From Bacteroidales bacterium (GTDB taxonomy: Bacteria; Bacteroidota; Bacteroidia; Bacteroidales; F082), in assembly GCA_017632935.1 (NCBI GenBank), contig JAGBQJ010000036.1, positions 22,032 to 86,031 on the forward strand: a stretch of DNA of 64,000 nt. Direction: 5' to 3'. Under the pieces are notes generated by a model. The model did not search any database. It saw nothing but the letters and a program-made list of their open reading frames with translations, and was not told the DNA's origin. A program made the position numbers and the translations under genes. Of the stretch, positions 46,943-55,535 are shown piece by piece. Position 1 is the stretch's first letter. Each line of letters opens with the position of its first letter.

Positions 46943-46943
46943 A

Positions 46944-47690
46944 TTACTTGTGAGGCTTGTAATTCCTTCTCGGCTCGCTGTAAACCAAAAACACAGCGGG
47001 CTTTTTGTTTAAGTCGCCCTTATAGTCCTTCCATTCTCCAATGCTTTGGCTGATGACGAGCTCATCGTCGCAAGTGAGGTTGCAGGCAACGCAGACGCGC
47101 GTGGCAGGGTGGAGGTTTTTGCACAAGTCCTGCAGCATGGCGTTGTTGCGGAAAGGCGTCTCGATAAACAGCTCCGTCTCGTTGTTGGCCATCGACCTCC
47201 GCTCCAAGTCCTTGATGGCGTTTTGGCGTTCGGGGCTCTTGATGGGCAGGTAGCCGTGGAAGGCGAAGGCTTGTCCGTTGAAGCCTGAAGCCATCAAAGC
47301 TAGAATCATTGCGTTGGGGCCAACCAAAGGAATCACTTGTATGCCAGCGGAATGTGCCAAGTCAACGACCAACGCGCCTGGGTCGGCGACGCAGGGTGTG
47401 CCGGCCTCCGACATCAGTCCCATGTCCTCGCCTTGCAGGCAAGCGCCAAGGTGTTCCATTAGGTCGAGGTTGCGGGCGTTGTGCTTGTCGAGTTCGATGA
47501 ATTCGATGTCGTCGATGGCATTGTCCATCCCGATACGGCTCAACACGCGGCGCGAGGTGCGGGTGTTCTCCACGACGAAATGCTTCAGCCGTTTCACGAT
47601 GTTGAGCGTTCCGACGGGCAACACCTGTTCGGGCTTGGTGGCACCAAGCAGGTTGGGCACCAAATAGAGTTTTCCAAAGTTGTTGGTCAT
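46944..47690 (-). CDS. Tetrapyrrole-methylase-type SAM methyltransferase (RsmI-like)
   Basis: 248 residues; SAM-dependent methyltransferase of the RsmI fold. GLMSEAGTPCVADPG (SAM-binding motif) and GPNAMILALMASGFNG are typical of the 16S rRNA C1402 2'-O-methyltransferase RsmI, with FHGYLPIKSPER in the middle. Bacteroidota often carry a second, diverged RsmI-like protein, so identity as true RsmI is not certain. Convergent with queE, whose stop is 1 bp away. Located directly downstream of dnaA. Confidence 0.82.
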   Translation of the reverse strand: MTNNFGKLYLVPNLLGATKPEQVLPVGTLNIVKRLKHFVVENTRTSRRVLSRIGMDNAIDDIEFIELDKHNARNLDLMEHLGACLQGEDMGLMSEAGTPCVADPGALVVDLAHSAGIQVIPLVGPNAMILALMASGFNGQAFAFHGYLPIKSPERQNAIKDLERRSMANNETELFIETPFRNNAMLQDLCKNLHPATRVCVACNLTCDDELVISQSIGEWKDYKGDLNKKPAVFLVYSEPRRNYKPHK

Positions 47691-47704
47691 AAGCGATAAT
47701 GGGA

Positions 47705-49126
47705 TTATGACAAGGCGATTTTCTTCTCGATGTCGGCAAACATCACCTTGAACTGCTTGTCGGTCTCAAGGCGGTCGGCGATGGTCTTGCAGGCGTGGTG
47801 CACCGTGGCGTGGTCTTTCTTGCCACATTGTTGACCGATGGAGACTAGGCTGGCGTTGGAGTATTTCTTCGACAGGTACATGGCAATCTGGCGTGCCTGC
47901 ACTACCTGGTGTTTGCGAGTGTTGAGGGACATCTGCTCGGGTGTAATCTTGAAATACTCGCACACAATATTAATAATGTATTCCACCGAGACTTCCTTGA
48001 CGGTGTTGCGCACAAAGCGGTCGATGATTTGTTGCGCCATCTCGATGGTGACGGACTTCTTGTTAAGTAGCGACTGCGCCATAAGTGAATTCATCACGCC
48101 TTCCAGCTCGCGTATGTTGTTGCGCACGTTGCTGGCAATGTATTGCACCACCTCGTCGGGGAAGGTGATGCCGTTGTCGTGGAGCTTCTCACGGATGATG
48201 GAGGTGCGCGTGGAGAGGTCGGGTGACTGCAAGTCGGCAGTCAGGCCCCACTTAAAGCGCGACAACAGACGGTCTTCCATGCCCTGCAGGTCGCTCGGGA
48301 ACTTGTCGCTGGTGATGACGATCTGCTTGTTGTTCTGCTGCAGGTGGTTGAAGATGTGGAAGAACACGTCCTGGGTGCCTGCCTTGCCCGCGAGGAACTG
48401 GATGTCGTCGATGATGAGCACGTCTATCATCTGATAGAAGTTGATGAAGTCGGGGCGGTTGTTATTCTTGTTGGCGGTCACATACTGCGTGGAGAGCTGC
48501 TCAGCTTGCACGTAGAGCACGGTCTTCTCGGGATGCAAACGCTTGGTTTCCAAACCGATGGCGTGGCAGAGGTGGGTCTTGCCCAGTCCGGTACCGCTAT
48601 AGATGACCAAGGGATTGAAGGCGGTCTTGCCAGGCTCTTTGGCGATCTTCATGCCAGCAGAGCGGGCCAAACGGTTGCATTCGCCCTCGATGAAGTTCTC
48701 GAAGGTGTAGTTTTCGTTCAACTGCGAGTCTATCTGCAGTTTCTTCAGCCCGGGGATGACGAAGGGGTTGATAGGACCCTCCGATAGGCGCTGGGGTGCT
48801 GGCTGCCCGATGGGATTTTTGGGGAAATTGCGGTTGGAACTGGGGAGGGTGATGGAGCCAAAAGTGTTGGCGCTATCCACCGGAATCCTGTACTCCAGCT
48901 TTCCTTTGGCGCCAACAAAGCGTTTGATGACCGTCTTGAGCAGGTCGATGTAATGCACTTCGAGGTACTCGTAGAAGAACTGGGTGGGCACCTGCAAGGT
49001 CAGCACGTTGTCGGTCAGTGAGAGCGGCACGATGGGTTCGAACCAGGTCTTGTATCCCTGGTCCGTGACGTTGTCTTTAATCACAGACAGACAGCTATTC
49101 CATATTTCCACATGGTCCTTTGTCAT
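47705..49126 (-). CDS. dnaA: DnaA, chromosomal replication initiator
   Basis: AAA+ initiator that binds DnaA boxes and opens oriC. 473 residues. N-terminal interaction domain, Walker A SGTGLGKTHL, Walker B LIIDDIQFLAGK, arginine-finger region LLSRFKWGL, and the C-terminal DNA-binding signature KKDHATVHHACKTI. Transcribed with the RsmI-like gene. It is not followed by dnaN here; gyrB is 8 kb away. The 215 bp upstream are very AT-rich (see next entry). Confidence 0.97.
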   Translation of the reverse strand: MTKDHVEIWNSCLSVIKDNVTDQGYKTWFEPIVPLSLTDNVLTLQVPTQFFYEYLEVHYIDLLKTVIKRFVGAKGKLEYRIPVDSANTFGSITLPSSNRNFPKNPIGQPAPQRLSEGPINPFVIPGLKKLQIDSQLNENYTFENFIEGECNRLARSAGMKIAKEPGKTAFNPLVIYSGTGLGKTHLCHAIGLETKRLHPEKTVLYVQAEQLSTQYVTANKNNNRPDFINFYQMIDVLIIDDIQFLAGKAGTQDVFFHIFNHLQQNNKQIVITSDKFPSDLQGMEDRLLSRFKWGLTADLQSPDLSTRTSIIREKLHDNGITFPDEVVQYIASNVRNNIRELEGVMNSLMAQSLLNKKSVTIEMAQQIIDRFVRNTVKEVSVEYIINIVCEYFKITPEQMSLNTRKHQVVQARQIAMYLSKKYSNASLVSIGQQCGKKDHATVHHACKTIADRLETDKQFKVMFADIEKKIALS

Positions 49127-49341
49127 CGTAAAATACGCTCTATTGTGTTGAGTTCCAAACTACTTTTGAAGTAGAATGCAGGTCGTGTAACAGCCCCCGT
49201 TTGGGCTTTGTTTTGACTTGGCAAAAATATATGATTAATTGTTCATAAAAAAATCGAAATGCTATTGACTTTTAATTTTCTTTTTTCTAAAATACGAGCT
49301 TTTTGATTTTTGAAAATTTAAAAAATTTATAAACAATTGAT
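49127..49341 (-). promoter_or_regulatory. AT-rich dnaA upstream region, possible origin-type sequence
   Basis: A minus-strand -7 box TATTTTTG (49223-49230) drives dnaA. Beyond it the DNA is strongly AT-rich, with runs such as TTGAAAATTTAAAAAATTTATA. Near matches to the DnaA box TTATNCACA are TGTTCATAA (reverse of TTATGAACA) at about 49240 and TTATAAACA at about 49328, each with one mismatch. This is suggestive only; no box cluster that would make oriC certain is seen. Confidence 0.3.
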
Positions 49342-49953
49342 TTACATAGTTTTAATATGTGTTATTTTTACCCCAAACAAATTGCTGAATTTTTCGAAAA
49401 TTCTTGAAGCGGAATTTTTTCTTGTTGAAAACTCCAAATAGCAATCCAATTCAAAGCGGGATTTTTGCTGCTCCAAATTCTCTTCTTTCATGATCCGCAT
49501 CACCTCGTTCATCAGAGTGTACTCAAATTCCAAACTGTAAATTTCATTTATGGTTTTTTCCACAACCTGCGCGTTGTCAAGGGCTTCGCGGGCAGCGGTT
49601 TTGTAGGCGTTGATGAGTCCGGAGGTGCCCAATTTGATGCCGCCGAAGTAACGGGTCACGACGACGCAGACGTTAGTGACATCTTTCGAAAGGATCTGGT
49701 TGAGGATGGGCTTGCCAGCCGTGCCCGAAGGCTCTCCGTCGTCGCTCGAGCGGAAAGTCTTCTTGTCGGGACCGATCATGTAGGCATAGCAGTGGTGCCG
49801 CGCGTCGAAGTATTTCTTTTTGACGGACGCGACGGCCTCTTTGGCTTCGTCCTCATTCATCACGACGAACGTCTCAGCGATGAACTTGCTGCCTTTTTCC
49901 TTGTAAAGGCCTTCGCCGCGAGTGGCTAACATATAATAGGTGTCGTCGTTCAT
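49342..49953 (-). CDS. YigZ/IMPACT-family protein
   Basis: 203 residues from ATG 49953, whose ATGA overlaps the EamA stop. The central KKKYFDARHHCYAYMIG, SDDGEPSGTAGKPIL and VTRYFGGIKLGTSGLI motifs are hallmarks of the UPF0029/IMPACT N-terminal fold, followed by a DUF1949-like C-terminal domain. Linked in some bacteria to translation or stress; its biochemical role is not settled. Last gene of a two-gene unit with the transporter. Confidence 0.9.
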   Translation of the reverse strand: MNDDTYYMLATRGEGLYKEKGSKFIAETFVVMNEDEAKEAVASVKKKYFDARHHCYAYMIGPDKKTFRSSDDGEPSGTAGKPILNQILSKDVTNVCVVVTRYFGGIKLGTSGLINAYKTAAREALDNAQVVEKTINEIYSLEFEYTLMNEVMRIMKEENLEQQKSRFELDCYLEFSTRKNSASRIFEKFSNLFGVKITHIKTM

Positions 49954-50810
49954 GGCTTCATGGTGATAAGGATGACAGCGATGATGGCAATGGCCAGGCC
50001 AAGGTAGTTCTTCCAGGTGAGTTTTTCCTTGAAGAGCAGCCAACCCGTAAGGGCGGTAAGGCTGACCACGCCGATGTTATAGACGGGGAAGAGCACCACA
50101 TTGTCGAAGCAACGCATGGCGTGATAGACACAGAAGGTGGAGAAGAAATTGATGACGCCCAATCCAATACCGCCAACGGCGCTTTTCCATTGCCATTTCG
50201 ATTTGCCTCTGATGAGGTCGTAGGCCACCAGAATGATGCCGAACAGCAAGGCGATGAAGTAGATGAAGGCAATCATGAAGCTCATGTCGGGAGCATCGTT
50301 TTTCTGCTCGGTGAGTTTCATCAAAATGTCACCAGTGCCTGTCCCGAAAAAGATGAGAATGGGTAATAACCAATTGGTTTTGTTGGTTTTAGTGGCTTCC
50401 CTTTTTCCGCCTACCACCAACGTCAAAGCCACTAATGCCAATACGATGCCCGCCGTGGAGGCGAAATTCAACTTCTCGCTGAATAGCATCACGCCCGCCA
50501 AGGTGGGCAGCACCACCGAGAGTTTGCTCGACAGTGAGGTGACCGTCACGCCCGAGCGTTGGGTGGAGGCCGTCATCAGCACGTAGGTGAAGATGAACCA
50601 GAAGCCCGTGATGAGCGAGAGGCCGAACCAGGGCTCGCCGACCAGCTGCATGGGCGTGTCGAATTGCTTGCACATAAGAAAACCCGTGCAGGTGGCGAAG
50701 ACATAATTCCACATCAGCGCCTGATGGTTGTCGAGCTTGAAGCGCTCGAAGAGTCGCATCGCGACAAACACGCCGGTGGAGAATACTATGGCAAGGATGA
50801 GATAGATCAT
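49950..50810 (-). CDS. EamA/DMT-family permease
   Basis: 286 residues from ATG 50810; the open frame runs upstream to 51065 but there it only translates the dispersed repeat and prmC antisense, and the promoter box TACCTTTG is at 50860. About ten hydrophobic helices; two EamA-like repeats (FWFIFTYVLMTAS, FSTFCVYHAM). Drug/metabolite transporter of unknown substrate. Its AUG is preceded closely by a copy of the CTGAGCCTGTCGAAGG repeat. Confidence 0.85.
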   Translation of the reverse strand: MIYLILAIVFSTGVFVAMRLFERFKLDNHQALMWNYVFATCTGFLMCKQFDTPMQLVGEPWFGLSLITGFWFIFTYVLMTASTQRSGVTVTSLSSKLSVVLPTLAGVMLFSEKLNFASTAGIVLALVALTLVVGGKREATKTNKTNWLLPILIFFGTGTGDILMKLTEQKNDAPDMSFMIAFIYFIALLFGIILVAYDLIRGKSKWQWKSAVGGIGLGVINFFSTFCVYHAMRCFDNVVLFPVYNIGVVSLTALTGWLLFKEKLTWKNYLGLAIAIIAVILITMKP

Positions 50811-50818
50811 TATTGTTA

Positions 50819-50844
50819 GGTCCCTGAGCCTGTCGAAGGGCAGG
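50819..50844. repeat. Dispersed GGTCCCTGAGCCTGTCGAAGG repeat, EamA leader
   Basis: Same 20-bp core as in ftsZ (GGTCCCTGAGCCTGTCGAAGG) with GGCAGG after it, lying between the promoter and start codon of the EamA gene, so it is transcribed in that leader. Confidence 0.75.
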
Positions 50845-50859
50845 TTGTAGAATTGTCTG

Positions 50860-50887
50860 CAAAGGTACGGAAATTTACGTATTTTTG
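50860..50887. promoter_or_regulatory. Divergent promoter pair, EamA and prmC
   Basis: CAAAGGTA at 50860-50867 (minus strand TACCTTTG) and TATTTTTG at 50880-50887 (plus). The plus box is only 4 bp before the prmC ATG, so that mRNA may be leaderless or prmC may start further on. Confidence 0.5.
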
Positions 50888-50891
50888 CGTC

Positions 50892-51851
50892 ATGATTGGT
50901 TTTAATTTGCAGAAGACGAAACGCCATTTCACCGAGGTTTTGGCCGAGAAATACCCCCGGCGCGAAGCGGAGCAGCTGATGCGCATCCTCTTGGAAGACC
51001 TCTTCGGCATCGATTGGAACCAGCAGCTGATGAATCCCGATTTGCGCATCGACGAGCATCAGCATTATCAGTTGGGTGAAGCCGTCAAGCGTTTGCTGGC
51101 TGGTGAGCCGGTGCAGTATGTGACGGGCATGGCCCGTTTCAACGACCTGTTATTAAAGGTGTCGCCTGCAGTGCTTATCCCACGTCCCGAGACTGAGGAA
51201 CTTGTGCAAAAGATTTGTACCAGCAGCCTCCTATGTCATTCCCCCGCTGCCCATGTCATTCCTGCGGAGGCAAGTGTGGGTGCAGGGAATCTATGGGCAG
51301 CGAAACACAAAGAGGAATCTATGGAAGGCGTCACAAAGAAGTTCCGCATCTGGGACATCGGCACAGGCTCGGGCTGCATTGCCATTGCCTTGGCCAAGAA
51401 TCTCGAAAACGCTGAAGTCATAGGATTCGATATTTCGGCGGAGGCCCTGCAACTCGCCAAAGAGAACGCCGAAAGCAATGGCGTCAATGTCACTTTTGTG
51501 CATGACGATGTCTTGAATCCCCAATCCGAGTTCTTCAGCCAACCTGTCGATTTAGTGGTGAGCAATCCGCCCTACGTTTGCGATAGCGAGCGTGCTGCAA
51601 TGGAAACCAACGTTCTTGACTGGGAGCCTGAAAGCGCCCTGTTCGTTCCCGACGACGACCCACTGCGGTTTTATCGCAAGATTATGGAACTGGCCAAAAA
51701 CCAATTGAATCCGGAGGGCCAAATCTGGTTCGAAATCAACGAACGGATGGGAGAGGAGATGCTGTCGCTGTGCCGTGACATGGGCTTTTCGGATGCGGAG
51801 ATTTTAGTGGATTTTGCAGGTAAATCACGCGTTTGTCGTATTTTTCTGTAA
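50892..51851 (+). CDS. prmC: PrmC, release-factor glutamine N5-methyltransferase
   Basis: Methylates the Gln of the GGQ motif in release factors 1 and 2. 319 residues. N-terminal helical domain with FNDLLLKVSPAVLIPRPETEELV, SAM motif DIGTGSGCIAIALA, and the catalytic NPPY at 225-228. Between residues about 109 and 148, where other PrmC proteins have a short linker, there is an extra segment rich in Ala, Ser and His, whose DNA contains repeated words (see findings). Frame is intact, so the protein is probably functional. Confidence 0.93.
   Translation: MIGFNLQKTKRHFTEVLAEKYPRREAEQLMRILLEDLFGIDWNQQLMNPDLRIDEHQHYQLGEAVKRLLAGEPVQYVTGMARFNDLLLKVSPAVLIPRPETEELVQKICTSSLLCHSPAAHVIPAEASVGAGNLWAAKHKEESMEGVTKKFRIWDIGTGSGCIAIALAKNLENAEVIGFDISAEALQLAKENAESNGVNVTFVHDDVLNPQSEFFSQPVDLVVSNPPYVCDSERAAMETNVLDWEPESALFVPDDDPLRFYRKIMELAKNQLNPEGQIWFEINERMGEEMLSLCRDMGFSDAEILVDFAGKSRVCRIFL
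51234..51324. repeat. Repeat-derived insertion within prmC
   Basis: TGTCATTCC occurs at 51234 and 51254, GGAATCTATGG at about 51286 and 51314. The words resemble the dispersed 'GTCATTCCTGCGGAGGCA' repeat of Bacteroidota. The insertion keeps the frame. Confidence 0.6.
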
Positions 51852-51856
51852 TTTTG
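51849..51856 (+). promoter_or_regulatory. -7 box for rnpB
   Basis: TAATTTTG overlapping the prmC stop codon, immediately ahead of the RNase P RNA. Confidence 0.55.
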
Positions 51857-51857
51857 C

Positions 51858-52230
51858 AGCGCGATTCAGGCAGACTGTCGCGGGCCGGGAAAGCCGGCGC
51901 GAGGAAAGTCGGGACAGCACAGAGCACCATACTTCTTAACAGGAAGGTGTCCGCAAGGGCAACAGACAGTGCCACAGAAAAATATACCGCCCGAGAGGGT
52001 AAGGGTGAAAACGCGAGGTAAGAGCTCACGCGGCGGGTGGTGACATTCCGCCGGGGTAAACCTTATGGGCTGCAAGTCCAAGTATAGAGACAAGGCTTCT
52101 TAGGGAGCGAACGGGCTGCTCGTCCGTCGTCTCAGGGTAGGGCGCTTGAGCCTGTGGGCAACCGCAGGTCTAGAGAAATGACAGTCGCCCCGCAAGGGGA
52201 ACAGAATCCCGCTTATTCGTCTGGGTCGTT
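51858..52230 (+). ncRNA. rnpB: RNase P RNA
   Basis: Catalytic RNA that matures the 5' ends of tRNAs. Universally conserved blocks are in order: GAGGAAAGTCGGGACAGCAC (CR-I region, about 51900), ACAGAAAAATATACCGCC, GGTAAGGGTGAAAACGCGAG, GGGTAAACC, and ACAGAATCCCGCTTA (CR-V region, about 52201). The ends CAGAC/GTCTG can pair as helix P1. About 370 nt, type A size. Ends set by eye, uncertain by some 10 nt. A hairpin (52238-52263) follows. Confidence 0.93.
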
Positions 52231-52237
52231 GCTTTAC

Positions 52238-52263
52238 AGAGGGCTCCGCCATCGGGGCCCTCT
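52238..52263 (+). terminator. Hairpin after rnpB
   Basis: AGAGGGCTCC / GGGGCCCTCT (one G-U) with a 6-nt loop, then TTGTCGTG without a strong T-run. Confidence 0.55.
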
Positions 52264-52411
52264 TGTCGTGTCTGGCTTTTTCATTCTTAACGGCCGAGAT
52301 TCGATACTAAAACCATACGGAATCCGTTTTCATAACATGTTCGGCACGAATTTTGAACTTTTCAGCCGAACATAAAGGAGAAATCCGTAATTTCGTCCCA
52401 AATTTTGACTT

Positions 52412-55400
52412 ATGAAATCACGACTGAGACTTGGCTTGATAACGGGAATGTTGGTTTTGCTAACCTTCTCTGCATCAGCGCAAAAGCATATCGAAAACTA
52501 CGACCCTGAAGCCCTTTTCAACGAAGGCGTGCTGCTCTTCCAAAACCAGGAATATGGCGCCGCACTTTCCATCTTTACCCAATACCGCGCTCAAGCCGCC
52601 GACGCCAAGGCTCAGCGTTGCGTCGACGCGCAGTACTATGAAGCGGTCAGCTCGCTTTATCTCGGTCAGGCCGATGGCCCCGCAAAGGTGATCCGCTTTG
52701 TGAACGACAACCCAGGCAGCACATGGGCGCGTCATGCCAACTTCCTGTATGCTAACTATCTGTTTCAAAACAAGAAATACAAAGAGGCCTTGGCCATCTA
52801 TGAAAAGACCGATGCCATGGCGCTCAGCACCGATGAAGCGCAGCAGATGCAGTTCAACATGGGTTACGCTTACTTCCAGTCGGGTGAGCTTGACAAGTCC
52901 ATGCCGTATTTCCATGGCTTGATGATGAACGAGGGCAAATACAAGGACTCAGCGCGTTATTATTATGCTCATATCCAGTATGTTAAAGAGAAATACGACG
53001 AGGCTTTGAACAACTTCCGCCAACTGCGTACGCATAAGGATTATACCAAGGTGGTGCCGTCCTATATCATGCAAATCGACTATATGAAAGGCGACTACCA
53101 GTCGGTGATCGAGGACGGTCCCGAGTACATCCGTCAGGCCGACAAGAAACGCAAAGGCGAGATGGCGCAGATTGTGGCCGATGCCTATTTTCAGCAGAAA
53201 GACTACGACAAGGTGCTGGAATATTACCAGATTTACTTGAAAAACCTGACCCGTGGCGTTTCGCGCGAGGCCTACTATCAGATGGGTGTCAGTAAGATGA
53301 TGAAAGGTGACTACAAAGGCGCCATCGCCGATTTGCAGAAGGTCGCGGGCAGCAACGACATCCTTGCTCAATACGCTTCCTATTATCTGGCTTCTTGCTA
53401 TGCCAAGACCGACGACCTGAAATACGCCCGTACAGCGTTTTACACCGCATATACCGCTGGTTTCGACAAGGAACTCGCCGAAGAAGCCCTGTTCGACTAC
53501 GCCAAACTGAGCCTCATTCCTGGCACCGACCCCTTTAATGAGGCCGTGGGACTATTAGATGATTACATTGAGAATCATCCCGATTCGGAACGTAAGGCTG
53601 AAGTTGAAGAGATGTCTATCTATCTGCTGCTCAACGCAAAAGAGAATGACGAAGCACTTCGGCGACTTGAGGCGATGAAGAAAAAAAGCATGGAGTTACA
53701 AGCCGTTTACAACGACCTGCTTTACGCTACTGGCATCGAGAATTTCCAGAAAGGCAGCTACGACAAGGCTCAGGTGTATTTCTCCAAGATCATGAACAGC
53801 AAGCAGAACGTCACCAACAAGGCGGAGGCCTGCTTCTGGATGGGCGAGTCAGCATACCAAATGGGCGACTTCAACAAGGCGGGCAAGTATCTGACTCAGT
53901 TCAAGGGCATGAGCGCCGCCACAGGCTTGCCGGAATACAGCCTCGCCGACTACGACTTGGGTTATATCTACTATCAAAAACCAGATTACACTGCCGCCAC
54001 CGAGCGTTTCAAGAGTTTTGTCCGTCTGGCTGACGAGAGCCAAAACGATCTTAAGACCGATGCTTACGTGCGCCTTGGCGACTGCTACTTCATGGAACGC
54101 AGCTACGACCAGGCCATCAACTACTACGACTTGGCTACACGTGTCGGGAAACGCAACGCCGACTATGCCCTTTATCAGAAGGGACTTTGTTATGGTGCCA
54201 AAGGCAATGTGAATCAAAAGATTAACATGCTGAACGACTTGATTCAGACTTATCCGAGCACGCCCTATTATGAACAGGCTTTGTTTGAAATCGGCAACAC
54301 CTATCTCGTGCACGGCGACAAGCGTTCTGCCATCGCCAACTTCAACCGACTTATCAAGGACCGCCCGCGCTCAAGCTACACGCGTCAGGCGATGATGAAG
54401 GTCGGCATGATTTATTATAACAACAACCAGTACGACCAAGCCTTGACCAACCTAAAGAACTTGGTGGCCACATATCCCAACACCGACGAGTCGCGTGAGG
54501 CGATGAACATCATCCGCAGCATCTACATGGAGCAAAACAATCTGGATGAGTATTTCGGCTATGTCAACGCCAACGGTGGTCAGGTGAAGGTCACGCAGCA
54601 AGACTCACTTGCCTTTGCCAATGCAGAGGGCTTCTACCTCGATGGTCAGTACCAGAAAGCTCAGACTGCCTTGCAGTATTATTTTGACAACTTCAAGCGT
54701 GGGGCCTATCTGCTGAAGGCGCATTATTATGCTTACGAATGCGCCGAGAAAGTGGGGACGGAAGACCAGGTCATCACGCACCTAAATTATATATTGTCGC
54801 AACCCGACAACGACTACACCGACAACGCCCTGCTGAAGATGGCCCGCATTGAATATGGGAAGAGTAATTACAAGAAAGCTGGCGAGTACTACGAGCGCTT
54901 GTCGCGTATTACAGAGGAGCCGCTCCGGCGTTTGGAAGCTCTCGAAGGCAGCATGAAGAGCAACTTCTTCATGGGCAACTACGACAAGGCCATCCAAATG
55001 GGTGAGAGCCTGCGCCAGTCGCGCGACTTGACCGACGAACAGGTGAACCAAATCAACCATATCGTGGGTAAGTCGTACTTCGAGAAGGGCAACTACAGCA
55101 CTGCTATCGAACGTCTCGACAAGAGTGCGCGCAACGACAAGTCGGTGTATGGTGCCGAAAGTGCCTATTATTCTGCTGTGGCTTCCATCAAGTTGAAGCA
55201 ATACGACGAGGCTGAAAACAAGATCTTCGACATCTCCGACAACTTCTCGAAATACGATTACTGGGTTGCCAAGTCGTTCATCGCGCTGGCTGACGTGTAT
55301 GTGGCCAAGGAGAACTACTTCCAGGCCAAGGAAACCCTCCGCAGCGTCATCGATAACTACAAAGGCAACGACTTGAAACAGGAAGCCCGCACCAAACTCG

Positions 55401-55468
55401 CCGAGGTGGAGCGCAAGGAACCCAAAGTGAGCAACAGCAACGGCATCGAACCCTTAGAAATGGAATAA
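52412..55468 (+). CDS. Large exported TPR protein
   Basis: 1018 residues, signal peptide LRLGLITGMLVLLTFSASAQ. The rest is a long array of tetratricopeptide repeats (about 20 units, for example DEALNNFRQLRTHKDYTKVV, GDKRSAIANFNRLIKDRPRS, YDQALTNLKNLVATYPNTDE), a periplasmic scaffold. The next gene encodes a beta-barrel of the TonB-receptor type; this TPR-plus-barrel pair recurs in Bacteroidota, so a joint envelope role is likely. The exact function is unknown. Confidence 0.88.
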   Translation: MKSRLRLGLITGMLVLLTFSASAQKHIENYDPEALFNEGVLLFQNQEYGAALSIFTQYRAQAADAKAQRCVDAQYYEAVSSLYLGQADGPAKVIRFVNDNPGSTWARHANFLYANYLFQNKKYKEALAIYEKTDAMALSTDEAQQMQFNMGYAYFQSGELDKSMPYFHGLMMNEGKYKDSARYYYAHIQYVKEKYDEALNNFRQLRTHKDYTKVVPSYIMQIDYMKGDYQSVIEDGPEYIRQADKKRKGEMAQIVADAYFQQKDYDKVLEYYQIYLKNLTRGVSREAYYQMGVSKMMKGDYKGAIADLQKVAGSNDILAQYASYYLASCYAKTDDLKYARTAFYTAYTAGFDKELAEEALFDYAKLSLIPGTDPFNEAVGLLDDYIENHPDSERKAEVEEMSIYLLLNAKENDEALRRLEAMKKKSMELQAVYNDLLYATGIENFQKGSYDKAQVYFSKIMNSKQNVTNKAEACFWMGESAYQMGDFNKAGKYLTQFKGMSAATGLPEYSLADYDLGYIYYQKPDYTAATERFKSFVRLADESQNDLKTDAYVRLGDCYFMERSYDQAINYYDLATRVGKRNADYALYQKGLCYGAKGNVNQKINMLNDLIQTYPSTPYYEQALFEIGNTYLVHGDKRSAIANFNRLIKDRPRSSYTRQAMMKVGMIYYNNNQYDQALTNLKNLVATYPNTDESREAMNIIRSIYMEQNNLDEYFGYVNANGGQVKVTQQDSLAFANAEGFYLDGQYQKAQTALQYYFDNFKRGAYLLKAHYYAYECAEKVGTEDQVITHLNYILSQPDNDYTDNALLKMARIEYGKSNYKKAGEYYERLSRITEEPLRRLEALEGSMKSNFFMGNYDKAIQMGESLRQSRDLTDEQVNQINHIVGKSYFEKGNYSTAIERLDKSARNDKSVYGAESAYYSAVASIKLKQYDEAENKIFDISDNFSKYDYWVAKSFIALADVYVAKENYFQAKETLRSVIDNYKGNDLKQEARTKLAEVERKEPKVSNSNGIEPLEME

Positions 55469-55535
55469 AACGAGCCCCGTAGGGGCGATAGCCAATAAGC
55501 AGGCGACGTGAGTCCCTGCTCTAACAACAAGAGCA

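Noticed and set aside
49954-50043. N-terminal extension of the YigZ-like protein (30 codons)
   Set aside because: His/Pro-rich translation of EamA coding DNA; the ATG at 49953 overlapping the EamA stop fits better.
50811-51065. N-terminal extension of the EamA permease
   Set aside because: Only prmC antisense and the dispersed repeat; the promoter box at 50860 lies inside it.
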